64,000 nt of DNA from an uncultured Chlorobiales bacterium (lineage in GTDB: Bacteria; Bacteroidota; Chlorobiia; Chlorobiales; Chlorobiaceae): the NCBI GenBank assembly GCA_903929135.1, contig CAIYTH010000057.1, forward strand, positions 1 through 64,000, given 5' to 3'. Both the position numbers and the translations under genes were made by a program. Shown here piece after piece: positions 9,255-18,375 of the stretch. Under the pieces are notes generated by a model that was given only the letters and a program-made list of their open reading frames with translations, made no database searches and had not been told where the DNA came from. Each line of letters starts with the position of its first letter. Positions within the stretch are counted from its first letter, which is position 1.

Positions 9255-10202
9255 ATGCAGACCATCGTCACCGATTTGCCCGAAGAGGCCGCATGGTTCC
9301 TGAACCGCGGCGGCATCGTCGCGTTCCCGACCGAAACCGTTTACGGACTGGGCGCCGACGCATTCAGGCCTGAAGCGGTCGCCGGGATATTCACGGCGAA
9401 GGGACGGCCCGCCGACAACCCGCTGATCGTGCATGTGCAGAGCCCCGACCGGATCGATGAGGTCGCCTCTGGCATCAACAACCACGCCCTGGCCCTGATC
9501 GCTCGATTCTTCCCCGGGCCGCTGACCCTGGTGCTGAAAAAAAACGGCTCCGTTCCTGACATCGTGTCGGCCGGGCTTCCTACGGTCGGCGTGCGCTGCC
9601 CCTCCCATCCGGTGGCAGCGGAGCTCCTGGGGCACTGCAACCACCCCGTGGCCGCTCCGTCCGCGAATGTATCGGGCAGGCCGAGTTCGACCGACTGGAA
9701 GGCGGTCTACCATGATCTGGGAGGCCGGATCGACTGCCTGCTGAGAGGCGCCCCGAGCACCATCGGCCTCGAATCGACCATCGTGGACTGCACGGTCGAT
9801 CCTCCGTTGCTGCTGAGAAGCGGGGCTGTCAGCCTGGAGTCGCTGCTCCAAGTCGTACCGGACCTGCAGGTCGCCACGACCTGCAAGCCGGGTGAAACGC
9901 CGAAAAGTCCCGGCATGAAGTATCGCCACTACTCACCCGAGGCATCGATCGTGCTGGTCGTCGAGTCGCCGAAGGCGTTCGATCCCGGTCACCCGACCGC
10001 ATGGATCGGCCTCTCCGCTCCTCCCGAAGGGGCTGCCCGGTGCATGGTATGCCTCTCGCCCGAAGAGTACGCCCGGGTGCTGTTCGGTTTTTTCAGAACC
10101 TGCGACGCCGAGGGCATCCGCACCATCTACTGCGAGCTCCCCCCCGAAACGGGAATCGGCCGGGCTATCCGCGACCGTCTCTTCAAGGCTGCGGGGAAAT
10201 AG
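9255..10202 (+). CDS. tsaC: L-threonylcarbamoyladenylate synthase, Sua5 type
   Basis: Residues 1-200 are a YrdC fold (GGIVAFPTETVYGLGADAF, KGRPADNPLIVHV, CNHPVAAPSANVSGRPSST, TIGLESTIVDC). They are followed by the Sua5 linker SPGMKYRHYSP and a small Rossmann-like C-terminal domain, 315 residues in all. It makes threonylcarbamoyl-AMP for the t6A37 modification of tRNA. The start ATG at 9255 is placed by family length; the frame is open further upstream but that part overlaps the preceding gene. Confidence 0.93.
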   Translation: MQTIVTDLPEEAAWFLNRGGIVAFPTETVYGLGADAFRPEAVAGIFTAKGRPADNPLIVHVQSPDRIDEVASGINNHALALIARFFPGPLTLVLKKNGSVPDIVSAGLPTVGVRCPSHPVAAELLGHCNHPVAAPSANVSGRPSSTDWKAVYHDLGGRIDCLLRGAPSTIGLESTIVDCTVDPPLLLRSGAVSLESLLQVVPDLQVATTCKPGETPKSPGMKYRHYSPEASIVLVVESPKAFDPGHPTAWIGLSAPPEGAARCMVCLSPEEYARVLFGFFRTCDAEGIRTIYCELPPETGIGRAIRDRLFKAAGK

Positions 10203-10225
10203 GGAAAGGAAAAGAAATTGACTGA

Positions 10226-10338
10226 GTGGACGTTATGGACTGCATGGACAGGAGAGCAGAGAAAAATCCGAGCAGCACACACTTATCGTCCATCAGGTCC
10301 ATTCCGTCCATAAAGTCCCTCTCCCACATTCGTCCATT
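10226..10338. repeat. Inverted ATGGAC-nonamer repeat, copy 2
   Basis: The left part has three nonamers (GTGGACGTT, ATGGACTGC, ATGGACAGG) from 10226. The right part carries the complementary GTCCAT units at about 10288-10338, including TCCCACATTCGTCCATT (10322-10338), which is identical to 4402-4418. As with copy 1, it fills a convergent gap, here between tsaC and the minus-strand HhH/barrel gene. The arms are less perfect than in copy 1. Confidence 0.65.
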
Positions 10339-10354
10339 TCCTCGCTCCCTTCCC

Positions 10355-12355
10355 CTAGAATTGAAGCATGCAACCCAGCTGGAACGACCCCGGCGAAGAG
10401 GTGGCGCGCAGGTCGTTGCCGCTGCCGTAGGCGATGCGGTCGGCGTACCAGCTCCTTTCGTATTTCCCGGCCAGCCTGAAGTTCCGCATCGCCTCCCAGT
10501 TCACGAGGAGGAACACGGCATGTCCCCTTCCGGAGAATGTGTTGAGGGAGTAGACCAGGGGGAGGTCGTCCTCGTAGGAGTAGACAGCCGCATCGTAGCT
10601 GTCGGTATCGAAACGGGTATACCTGGTGGTGACGGCGAACCTGCCCAGGGCCGACTTGAGCTGACCGTACAGCAGCCAGCCGCGGTCGGTCTGGCTTCCG
10701 GCGGCATAGCGGCTTTCAACGCTCTTGAATTCCCCCTTGGTCTTGAAGGTGAACACGGATGAGGCTTTCGTCTCAAGGCCGAGCTGTGCACGGTTCGTGC
10801 TCTTCGGCAACGGCATGACGTACTCCAGCCACCCTCCGTCCTCGGCCTGGATTTTCGTCTCCTCCCGCTGCTTGTGCTGGTAAAGGCCGCTCCACGTCAT
10901 CGAGGGGTTCTGCTTCCAGGTGACGTAGACGCGCCCGTCATGGCCCGTCGATGGAAGCGCGTAGGAGGCACCGAGCTCGGGGAACCTGAAGATGTCGTAA
11001 GAAACCCCGACGTCGAGATTCCTGAGCACCTTCGCGTTGAGGCCGACATAAAAGCCCTCTTCGTTCGAACCGTCGTTGCCCCGTTCGGCGAAGGCCCCTG
11101 CAAAAGGCGAGAAGTAACCGCCGGCGTAGTGCCTGGCGGAGGCGACGCCCGTGACTCCCGGCCCCAGGAGGGCCTGGATGCCGCAGGTCCAGGAAAGCGC
11201 GTCGGGGTTCCTGGAGAAAGCCGCCTCCCCGAAGGCCTGGACATCCCTGTAGACGGCATTGGCCTCGATCGAGCCGGCACGCCGCTCCTGCCCGCCCTGG
11301 CCAAGCCAGGAGACGGGAACGCCGTATCGATAGCCCATGAAGGTGCCGCCGATTCCGGCGCTCAGTTCCCCTGCCCGGTAACGGTAACGGAGGTTCACCC
11401 CCTGCACGTCAAGGGGTAGGTTGTCCTTTTTCGCCTGTTCGGTAACCGTACGGTGGTACCCTGTGGTCGAAACGCTGGTGGCAATGCCGTTCGTTATCGT
11501 GGCATCAAGCCTGCTGCGCGACGTGAAGGCCGTTACCTCGAACGGGCCCGGGCTGAGGCATACGGCCCCGCCCTGCATGAAATTCTCTTCGGAGGTCGAT
11601 GTGTAGGGCCTCAGCGAAGGCGAAAAGGTCAGCACCCCGTCGACGGCGTCGGTCCCCTTGGAAAAGTAACGCCCCTGCCCGAACAGCAGCCCCTGGCCGA
11701 ATCCGAGCCGGTAGTTTCCGGCAACGACCTGGCTGATGATGCCGATGCGTTCGGCATGGAAGCTGAACGACTGGAAATCGCCGGCATCCGGTTCTCCGAT
11801 GTCGCTCTCCTGCAGGTAACTGACGCCGTAGTTCGGGCTGGATATCTGGACACGACCGTACAGGCGACGGTTGCCTCCTTCATACTTGCCGGTTTCGATC
11901 CCTTTCCGCTGGGGCAGCTCCCGGTAAACCCTGCCATATACGCTGCCTTTCAGCCCGTCCTTGACCCCTTTTTCCGGCAACGACCTCGGCAGGTCGAACG
12001 TCAGGTATGGGTTGAGACGCAGGGCGTTTTCGGTGCCGATGACCGTTCCGAGCACTTCCGGGGAACCGATCGAGCCGTTATCCTTTCGCCATTTAATGAT
12101 TTTCACCGCATCGGAAGCGGTCAGGAAGGGAATCCGGAGAAACTGCCGTTCGGTGGCGTTGTTCACCGGGACGGGGTTGCGGCGAAGATCCAGCAGAAGC
12201 TCGACCAGCTCCTCGCCGTTCGTCTCCTGCTCGTTCCGGTCAAGAAGCTCCTCGAGCGGTTCGACGCCTGGCGCCGTGCAGGGGAAGGCAATCGAAACAC
12301 AAAGCACGGCTACCGACGCCATGCGACGGCAGCGAGGGAATGATGTTTTTTTCAT
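10355..12355 (-). CDS. Exported helix-hairpin-helix protein with outer-membrane beta-barrel-like domain
   Basis: The 666-residue protein has a Sec signal peptide (MKKTSFP... hydrophobic core, about residues 1-30). A ComEA-like helix-hairpin-helix region follows at about 60-110 (VPVNNATERQFLRIPFLTAS, then KIIKWRKDNGSIGSPEVL). About 540 residues of alternating Gly/aromatic beta-strand sequence come next and end in QLGCMLQF with a C-terminal Phe, the outer-membrane insertion signature. The family is seen in Bacteroidetes/Chlorobi genomes without a firm function, as far as I know. The HhH suggests contact with DNA at the inner face of the outer membrane, which would fit a DNA uptake role, but this is inference. 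Confidence 0.75.
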   Translation of the reverse strand: MKKTSFPRCRRMASVAVLCVSIAFPCTAPGVEPLEELLDRNEQETNGEELVELLLDLRRNPVPVNNATERQFLRIPFLTASDAVKIIKWRKDNGSIGSPEVLGTVIGTENALRLNPYLTFDLPRSLPEKGVKDGLKGSVYGRVYRELPQRKGIETGKYEGGNRRLYGRVQISSPNYGVSYLQESDIGEPDAGDFQSFSFHAERIGIISQVVAGNYRLGFGQGLLFGQGRYFSKGTDAVDGVLTFSPSLRPYTSTSEENFMQGGAVCLSPGPFEVTAFTSRSRLDATITNGIATSVSTTGYHRTVTEQAKKDNLPLDVQGVNLRYRYRAGELSAGIGGTFMGYRYGVPVSWLGQGGQERRAGSIEANAVYRDVQAFGEAAFSRNPDALSWTCGIQALLGPGVTGVASARHYAGGYFSPFAGAFAERGNDGSNEEGFYVGLNAKVLRNLDVGVSYDIFRFPELGASYALPSTGHDGRVYVTWKQNPSMTWSGLYQHKQREETKIQAEDGGWLEYVMPLPKSTNRAQLGLETKASSVFTFKTKGEFKSVESRYAAGSQTDRGWLLYGQLKSALGRFAVTTRYTRFDTDSYDAAVYSYEDDLPLVYSLNTFSGRGHAVFLLVNWEAMRNFRLAGKYERSWYADRIAYGSGNDLRATSSPGSFQLGCMLQF

Positions 12356-12420
12356 CGGTAGGGGGGTTCGATGAATTATGACAACATGTTACTCGATATG
12401 ACTGAACCGGGACCTGGGGG

Positions 12421-13176
12421 TTATTCGCCCTTGTCGACCTCGGAACACAGACGGTACAACTCCTCCACCTCCTTGCGGCTGAGGTAGCGCCATTCGCCGC
12501 GCCGGAGGTCGCCCGGGAGCAGCCCGGCGTAGGCGACCCGATCGAGCCGCTTGACTTCGAAACCGAGGGTACTGAACATACGCCGCACCTGGTGGTTCTT
12601 GCCTTCATGGATGCTGACCAGCACGCTCATCCCGTCGTCGAGGATCTTCGCCCTGCAGGGGCTCACCTTTTCGCCGGTGTCCTTCAACCGCATGCCGCTG
12701 GTCAGCTTCTGCAGCATTGCCGGAGGAAATTTCGTATCGAGGGCGGCAAGGTACTCTTTCCGGACCTGCGAAGAGGGGTGCATCAGTTTGTGGGCAAGCG
12801 CGCCGTCGTTCGTCAGGAGCAGGAGGCCGGTGCTTTTCCTGTCGAGGCGGCCGACCGGGAAAACCCGCTCTTTCACATCGATGAAATCGAGGATCTGCTG
12901 CCGGTCGCGCTCATCGTGGCTCGTCGTGATCACGTTCCTGGGTTTGTTGAAGAGGATGTAGACCTTGTGTGCTTCGGGTTTCGCCATCATCCGGCCGTCG
13001 ACGATCACCTCGTCGTTTTTCGGATCGACCTTCAGGCCCGGCTCGTCGGCGATCCGGCCGTTCACGACCACTTTTCCTTCGAGCACCATCTGGTCGGCCG
13101 CCCGTCTCGATGCCACGCCGCACATGGCCAGATATTTATTGATCCTTACCTTCTCTTCCTGAACCTGCTTTTTCAT
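12421..13176 (-). CDS. rluB: 23S rRNA pseudouridine synthase, RluB/RsuA family
   Basis: The 251-residue protein has an N-terminal S4 RNA-binding domain (RINKYLAMCGVASRRAADQM, VVVNG) and the RsuA-type catalytic motif PVGRLDRKSTGLLLLTNDG with the nucleophilic Asp, followed by EGKNHQVRRMFSTLGFEV. RluB modifies U2605-type positions in helix 89-93 of 23S rRNA; RluE/RluF specificity cannot be excluded. Its ATG overlaps the scpB stop by four bases, a pairing found in many bacteria. Confidence 0.92.
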   Translation of the reverse strand: MKKQVQEEKVRINKYLAMCGVASRRAADQMVLEGKVVVNGRIADEPGLKVDPKNDEVIVDGRMMAKPEAHKVYILFNKPRNVITTSHDERDRQQILDFIDVKERVFPVGRLDRKSTGLLLLTNDGALAHKLMHPSSQVRKEYLAALDTKFPPAMLQKLTSGMRLKDTGEKVSPCRAKILDDGMSVLVSIHEGKNHQVRRMFSTLGFEVKRLDRVAYAGLLPGDLRRGEWRYLSRKEVEELYRLCSEVDKGE

Positions 13177-13802
13177 TCTGTTTCCTGTAAATCATTGTTT
13201 TCATCCGGTACGAGCGGCAATTCGCTTCCTCCGGAGGCCAGATACTGCTGCTCCTCATGCTCCTGCAGGATCTCCCTTATCTCCCTCAGCTTCGGCAAGT
13301 CCTTCAGGGACGAAAGGTGGAAAAGGTCGAGAAAATCATCGGTCGTCCCGTACTGAAGCGGCCTGCCCGGTGCATCGGCCCGTCCGCGAACCTCGATCAG
13401 TCCGCGCTCGAGCAGCCGATCGATGGCGTAATCGGGGCTGACGCCCCTGATCTGCTGGATGTCGACCCTCGTGATCGGCTGATGCCAAGCCACGACCGAG
13501 AGGACTTCAAGCATCGAACGGGAGAGTCGCCGCTGGATGACCGGCGCAAGCAGTTTGCGGATAAGGTCGCCATGCTCAGGCTCGCTCAGGAAGCGGAAGC
13601 CTCCGGCGATCGAATGGATGCGGAACGTTCGCCCCGTAGCCTCGTACTCGTGGTTGAGCGCCTCCACGGCAGCCTCGAGATCGCGGTATTTGAGGTCGAA
13701 GCCGGTGACCTGGCAGATGGTCTGGAAGGTAATCGCCTCTTCTGAAGCGAAAATCAGGGCTTCTATGGACTGGAGGATGTGAGGGTCCTGATCCTGCACC
13801 AT
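13173..13802 (-). CDS. scpB: Segregation and condensation protein B
   Basis: ScpB is the paired winged-helix (kite) subunit that works with SMC-ScpA. Diagnostic segments are SIEALIFASEEAITFQTI near the N-terminus, LSRSMLEVLSVVAWHQPITRVDIQQIRGV, and RADAPGRPLQYGTTDDFLDLF. I chose the ATG at 13802 (MVQDQDPHILQS, 209 aa) because the family begins here; the longer frame adds 23 unrelated residues. The C-terminal tail is acidic. No scpA is visible in the window. Confidence 0.92.
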   Translation of the reverse strand: MVQDQDPHILQSIEALIFASEEAITFQTICQVTGFDLKYRDLEAAVEALNHEYEATGRTFRIHSIAGGFRFLSEPEHGDLIRKLLAPVIQRRLSRSMLEVLSVVAWHQPITRVDIQQIRGVSPDYAIDRLLERGLIEVRGRADAPGRPLQYGTTDDFLDLFHLSSLKDLPKLREIREILQEHEEQQYLASGGSELPLVPDENNDLQETE

Positions 13803-13858
13803 GGAGGAATTCTCTGTTTTCCTGTTAGCCGATTCGGAGAGCGTGCGTGCGACGCGTT

Positions 13859-14641
13859 TCAGGAACAGCACCCCTTCTTGCGCGCCGTGGAAAAGTCACC
13901 GTCGATACCGAGACCCTGTTCGTATGCGTACCACATCTCCTGGCAGGGGAAGTTGCATTCGTAAAGCGCCTTGCCGATAATGACCGAATCGACGCCGTAC
14001 GGCTGGAGCAACCTGATCTTGTTCAGGTCCACGGAACTCGAGACACCTCCGGACGCGGTCACTTTCATGCCGGCCTTCTCGGCGAAGTTTTTCGTCGTTT
14101 CGAAACCGATGCCCTGCAGCATGCCGTCACGGGTAATGTCCGTGTAGATGACCCGCTCGACGCCGAGCTTCTTCATCTCGAGGGCGAGTTCATAGTCTTT
14201 CATGTCGCTGCTTTCGGTCCATCCCTTGATCTTCGGGACGCCGTTTTCGGCGTCGATGCCGACGACGATCTGCGACGGGCGGTATTTCTTCAGGAGGTCT
14301 GCGATGAGGCCGGGGTTGGTGACGGCTGCCGAACCGATGACCACGCGGCTCACGCCGATGTCGAGGTATTTGGCGACCGCTTCCACGGAACGGATGCCGC
14401 CGCCCACCTGTATCGGGATGTCGAGCATGCCGACGATCTCACGGATCTTTTCGAAATTGACGAGCTCTCCGGTCAACGCAGCGTCGAGATCGACGATGTG
14501 CAGCATCTTGGCATTCTGCTTGCGCCAGATGACTGCCATGTCGCAAGGGTTGTCGAGATATATCTTCTTCTGTGCGAAATCACCTCGGGTAAGCCTGACG
14601 CACTTTCCTTCCTTGATATCGATAGCGGGTATGATCAACAT
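13859..14641 (-). CDS. hisA: Phosphoribosylformimino-AICAR ribotide isomerase
   Basis: This is a (beta/alpha)8 barrel with the N-terminal catalytic Asp motif LIIPAIDIKEGKCVRL, the second phosphate-binding strand (IPIQVGGGIRS), VVIGSAAVTNPG, and the second catalytic Asp segment IYTDITRDGML. It catalyses the fourth step of histidine synthesis. The 260 residues include a tail of about 15 beyond the usual end that finishes in KKGCCS. It lies 21 bases downstream of hisH, and the two form a histidine pair on the minus strand. Confidence 0.95.
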   Translation of the reverse strand: MLIIPAIDIKEGKCVRLTRGDFAQKKIYLDNPCDMAVIWRKQNAKMLHIVDLDAALTGELVNFEKIREIVGMLDIPIQVGGGIRSVEAVAKYLDIGVSRVVIGSAAVTNPGLIADLLKKYRPSQIVVGIDAENGVPKIKGWTESSDMKDYELALEMKKLGVERVIYTDITRDGMLQGIGFETTKNFAEKAGMKVTASGGVSSSVDLNKIRLLQPYGVDSVIIGKALYECNFPCQEMWYAYEQGLGIDGDFSTARKKGCCS

Positions 14642-14662
14642 GGCGATAAACGAAAAAACAAC

Positions 14663-15271
14663 TTAGCACTCAGCAAAATTTTTCAGCACCTTGAGGCCCG
14701 ATTCCGAGCTCTTTTCAGGGTGGAACTGTACAGCGAAAATACCATTTTTTTCAATGGCCGAACAAAAATTATTTCCCGCGAAGAAGGTGGTGGCTGCGAC
14801 GCTCTCAGGCTCTTCCGGGCAACAATAGAAGGAGTGTACGAAATAGAACCATGAGTGGTCGGGAATGTCGCGGAACAGTACCGAATCCTGACGGCAGATG
14901 TCGGCCGAATTCCAGCCGATCTGTGGAATCTTGTCGGTAGGGCTGGTGAAGTGGACCACTTTTCCGGGCAGCAGGCCCAGGCCGGCATGGGCACCCATCT
15001 CCTCGCTGTCGCTCAGGAAAAGCTGCATGCCGAGACAGATGCCAAGCACCTGGCGCCCCTTGTCGACATGCTCCCTGATGGCTTCGGTGAATCCGAGCCT
15101 GTTCAGGGCCTCCATCGCGGGCCCGAAAGCGCCCACGCCGGGAATGATCACTTTCTCGCAGCCGGACATCGCCGATGCCCTGTCGCTGACGACGGCCTTG
15201 ATGCCGAGATAATCGAATGCCTTGTGGACCGATCGAAGGTTTCCGGCTCCGTAGTCGGCGATGAATACCAT
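14663..15271 (-). CDS. hisH: Imidazole glycerol phosphate synthase glutaminase subunit
   Basis: This class I glutamine amidotransferase has the nucleophile motif GICLGMQLF, the His-Glu pair in VQFHPEKSS, and the substrate channel segment VIIPGVGAFGPAMEAL. I chose the start MVFIADYGAGNLRSVHKAF at 15271 (202 aa), which matches the family N-terminus; the frame extends 25 codons upstream without similarity. It feeds ammonia to HisF, which is not in the window. hisA follows directly. Confidence 0.95.
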   Translation of the reverse strand: MVFIADYGAGNLRSVHKAFDYLGIKAVVSDRASAMSGCEKVIIPGVGAFGPAMEALNRLGFTEAIREHVDKGRQVLGICLGMQLFLSDSEEMGAHAGLGLLPGKVVHFTSPTDKIPQIGWNSADICRQDSVLFRDIPDHSWFYFVHSFYCCPEEPESVAATTFFAGNNFCSAIEKNGIFAVQFHPEKSSESGLKVLKNFAEC

Positions 15272-15460
15272 GAAAAACTGATTAAAACATTCCTGAAAGG
15301 CACCGGAAATCGAAAATTCGGCTTCGGGGCCATGAAAAAGCGTCAACCCGGCTTTTAATTAAGAAGTTCAAACCTTATTATAACCTAATTACGGCTTTCT
15401 CTTCTACCTTGCTCCCTGAAAGTCTTTCCAATCCACATACCACGAGAAATCGAAGAACCA

Positions 15461-16306
15461 ATGTACAGGATTGTGTCCGCTATTTTTTTAGCTGAAAATA
15501 TCAAAAAATTCGAAATAGAGGCTCCGAGGATCGCAAAAAAGCGAAAAGCCGGCCAGTTCGTCATGCTTCGCCTTGCCTTGAACGGGGAGCGGTTCCCGTT
15601 GACGATCGCCGATTCCGATCCTGAGAAAGGGACCATCACCATCATTGCGCAAGGCGCCGGGAAGTCGACCAGGGCGCTCAACCGCCTTGAGGCAGGCGAC
15701 GCCATCGCCGATGTGGTCGGCCCGCTCGGAAGCCCTTCGCACATCGAGAATTTCGGTACGGCGGTCAGTATCGGCGGAGGCGTCGGCACGGCCATCGCCT
15801 ATCCGACGGCGGCGGCCCTCAAGGCGGCCGGCAACTACGTGATCACGATCAACGGCGCCCGGACGAAGGAGCTTGTCATCCTTGAAAACGAGATGAAGGC
15901 GGTCAGCGACGAAGCCTACATCACCACGGACGACGGCTCTTACGGATTCAACGGTTTCGTGACCCAGAAGCTCCAGGAGATCATCGATTCGGGCCGCAAG
16001 ATCGATTTCGTGCTTGCCATCGGCCCAATCCCGATGATGAAGGCCGTAGCCGAGGTGACCCGCCCCTTCGGCATCAAGACCGTCGTCAGCCTGAACCCCA
16101 TCATGATCGACGGCACGGGCATGTGCGGAGGATGCCGCGTGACGGTCGGCAACGAGATCAAGTTCGCCTGCGTCGACGGTCCCGAGTTCGACGCGCACCA
16201 GGTCGACTTCAAGAACCTCGCCGACCGGAACAGGATCTACCTGCATGAAGAAAAAGAGTCTGATGAAGCCTTCGCCCACAAATGCAGGATGACTTCAAAA
16301 GCCTGA
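15461..16306 (+). CDS. NfnA/SudB-type ferredoxin-NADP+ oxidoreductase small subunit
   Basis: The 281-residue protein is of the dihydroorotate dehydrogenase electron-transfer (PyrK)/FNR type: an FAD-binding beta-barrel (KAGQFVMLRL, RFPLTIAD), a nucleotide-binding fold (VSIGGGVGTAIAYPTA), and a C-terminal [2Fe-2S] loop (GTGMCGGCRVTVG ... FACVDGPEFD). It pairs with the next gene to form the NfnAB complex, which couples NADH, NADPH and ferredoxin; homologues are also called sulfide dehydrogenase SudB. In green sulfur bacteria it would link reduced ferredoxin from photosynthesis to NAD(P)H. Which name applies cannot be settled from sequence. Confidence 0.9.
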   Translation: MYRIVSAIFLAENIKKFEIEAPRIAKKRKAGQFVMLRLALNGERFPLTIADSDPEKGTITIIAQGAGKSTRALNRLEAGDAIADVVGPLGSPSHIENFGTAVSIGGGVGTAIAYPTAAALKAAGNYVITINGARTKELVILENEMKAVSDEAYITTDDGSYGFNGFVTQKLQEIIDSGRKIDFVLAIGPIPMMKAVAEVTRPFGIKTVVSLNPIMIDGTGMCGGCRVTVGNEIKFACVDGPEFDAHQVDFKNLADRNRIYLHEEKESDEAFAHKCRMTSKA

Positions 16307-16418
16307 ACCCGGCACACAACACATTTCACGGAAATCGCCAGCCCTTCGACTTCCCTTGCACGGAGATCGGGGGCCGGTATTGTCATCGAAGCAAGTTTCA
16401 AAGAAAACCGCGACTATC

Positions 16419-17867
16419 ATGGACGCAACGAAGATAACGACCAAGGAACGCCTTGCCATTCCACGCCAGGTGATGCCCGCCCAGGACCCGACACTCCGTA
16501 TCGGCAACTTCGAAGAGGTGCATCTCGGCCTGACCCCCGAACTGGCGCAGATGGAGGCTCTCCGCTGCATCCAGTGCAAGGACCCGGTGTGCATCCAGGG
16601 ATGTCCGGTCAACATCAAGATAGACCAGTTCATCAAACTGATCGCTGAAGGGGATTTCCTCGGCGCGGCAAGGAAAGTCAAGGAGGACAACGTGCTCCCG
16701 GCGATCTGCGGCAGGGTCTGCCCGCAGGAGGACCAGTGCGAAAAGGTATGCGTCATCGGCAAGAAGCGCGAGCCGGTTGCCATCGGCAACCTCGAACGCT
16801 TCGTCGGCGACTATGAGCGCATCACCGGCCAGCGGATCGACCCGGCAATCGCACCCTCGACCGGCAGGAAGATCGCCGTCATCGGCAGCGGCCCTGCCGG
16901 ACTGAGCTGCGCGAACGACCTGGCCCAGCTCGGGCACAAGGTGGTCGTCTTCGAGGCACTTCACGAGCTCGGGGGCGTGCTGATGTACGGCATCCCGGAG
17001 TTCCGCCTGCCGAAGGAGATCGTCAGGGACGAGCTTGACGGCCTGCGCCGGATGGGAATCGAGTTCAGGACCGATGTGGTGGTCGGACGTACAATCACCG
17101 TCGACGAGCTGCTTGAAGAGGAGGGTTTCGACGCTGCCTTCATCGGCGTCGGCGCGGGGCTTCCCTGGTTCATGGGCATTCCCGGCGAAAACCTCGTGGG
17201 CGTCCTTGCCGCAAACGAGTTCCTGACCAGGGTCAACCTGATGAAGGCCTACGATTTCCCGACAAGCGACACCCCGGTATTCGACTGCAAAGGAAAGAGC
17301 GTGGCTGTCTTCGGCGGCGGCAACACGGCCATGGATGCGATCCGGACCGCGAAACGCCTCGGGGCAGAGCACGCCTACATCGTCTACAGGCGTTCCGAAG
17401 CCGAGATGCCTGCCCGCGAGGAGGAGATACACCACGCACAGAAAGAGGGCATCGAGTTCATGCTGCTCACCATCCCGCTGGAATTCATCGGCGATGAAAA
17501 GGCCATATTGACCGGTGTGAAGTGCCAGAAGATGGAGCTCGGCGAACCGGACGAATCGGGTCGGCGCAAGCCGGTGCCTGTCGAGGGATCCGAGTTCCTG
17601 CTCCCGATAGACATGGCCATCATCTCGATCGGCAACGGTTCAAACCCGCTCATCAAGCAGACGACGCCGGACATCGAGGTCAGCAGGAAGGACACGATCG
17701 TTGTGGACATCAACACCATGGAGACCTCCAAGGAGAACGTCTATGCCGGTGGCGACATCGTCACGGGCGGCGCGACGGTCATCCTCGCGATGGGAGCCGG
17801 GCGCAAGGCGGCGGCAGCCATCAATGCAAAGCTGGCCGGCGTGGCGCAGAAGCTCGGGGAGCGTTGA
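16419..17867 (+). CDS. NfnB/SudA/GltA-type NADPH-dependent flavin oxidoreductase
   Basis: The 482-residue protein has an N-terminal Cys-rich [4Fe-4S] domain (CIQCKDPVCIQGCPVNI and CGRVCPQEDQCEKVCV), an FAD site (VIGSGPAGLSCANDLAQLG) and an NADPH site (VFGGGNTAMDAIRTAKRLGA), and ends with GGDIVTGGATVILAMGAGR. This is the GltB-small-subunit-like partner of the preceding gene. The ATG at 16419 (MDATKITTKERL) fits the family; an upstream in-frame start adds 21 codons. The gltB-like name is misleading, because no large glutamate synthase subunit is nearby. nikR starts four bases after its stop. Confidence 0.9.
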   Translation: MDATKITTKERLAIPRQVMPAQDPTLRIGNFEEVHLGLTPELAQMEALRCIQCKDPVCIQGCPVNIKIDQFIKLIAEGDFLGAARKVKEDNVLPAICGRVCPQEDQCEKVCVIGKKREPVAIGNLERFVGDYERITGQRIDPAIAPSTGRKIAVIGSGPAGLSCANDLAQLGHKVVVFEALHELGGVLMYGIPEFRLPKEIVRDELDGLRRMGIEFRTDVVVGRTITVDELLEEEGFDAAFIGVGAGLPWFMGIPGENLVGVLAANEFLTRVNLMKAYDFPTSDTPVFDCKGKSVAVFGGGNTAMDAIRTAKRLGAEHAYIVYRRSEAEMPAREEEIHHAQKEGIEFMLLTIPLEFIGDEKAILTGVKCQKMELGEPDESGRRKPVPVEGSEFLLPIDMAIISIGNGSNPLIKQTTPDIEVSRKDTIVVDINTMETSKENVYAGGDIVTGGATVILAMGAGRKAAAAINAKLAGVAQKLGER

Positions 17868-17871
17868 GCCC

Positions 17872-18276
17872 ATGGGCGACCTTTACCGTTTCGGCATTTC
17901 GCTCGACAGGGAGTTGATCGATGCCTTCGACCTGCACATCGGAGCCCAGGGCTACCGGAGCAGGTCGGAGGCGCTGCGCGACCTCATCCGGGAAGAGCTG
18001 GTCCGGAAAAAATGGACCGAAGGCGGATCCGTGGCAGGCGCGATCGTCATGACCTACGACCATCACAAACGCGAGCTGGTCAATCGCCTTCTCGACATCC
18101 AGCACGATTTCCACGACATCATCATCTCCACCCAGCACGTGCACCTCGACCACGGCAACTGCCTCGAGGTCATCGCCGTCAAGGGTCCCGCCCCCTCGGT
18201 TGAAGAACTTTCCACCGCACTCAAGGTGCTGGTAGGCGTCAAGCACCTCAACCTCAGCGTCTCCGCAGCAGAGTGA
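17872..18276 (+). CDS. nikR: Nickel-responsive regulator NikR
   Basis: The 134-residue protein has an N-terminal ribbon-helix-helix DNA-binding domain (YRFGISLDRELIDAFDLHI, SRSEALRDLIREEL) and a C-terminal ACT-like domain. The ACT-like domain holds the classic nickel ligands HVHLDHGNC (His, His and Cys). NikR represses nickel uptake when nickel is replete. It directly precedes an outer-membrane protein and a CbiMNQO-type importer, which makes nickel rather than cobalt the likely cargo. I did not find a convincing NikR operator in the 99 bases before the next gene. Confidence 0.93.
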   Translation: MGDLYRFGISLDRELIDAFDLHIGAQGYRSRSEALRDLIREELVRKKWTEGGSVAGAIVMTYDHHKRELVNRLLDIQHDFHDIIISTQHVHLDHGNCLEVIAVKGPAPSVEELSTALKVLVGVKHLNLSVSAAE

Positions 18277-18375
18277 CAGGATCAAAACCCTCCCTTCCGG
18301 AGAACGGTATTGATTTTCGATGGCACAATTTTTATTTTCATGCTATCGCCTTCGATGAGTAAACGAAAGAAGCCC

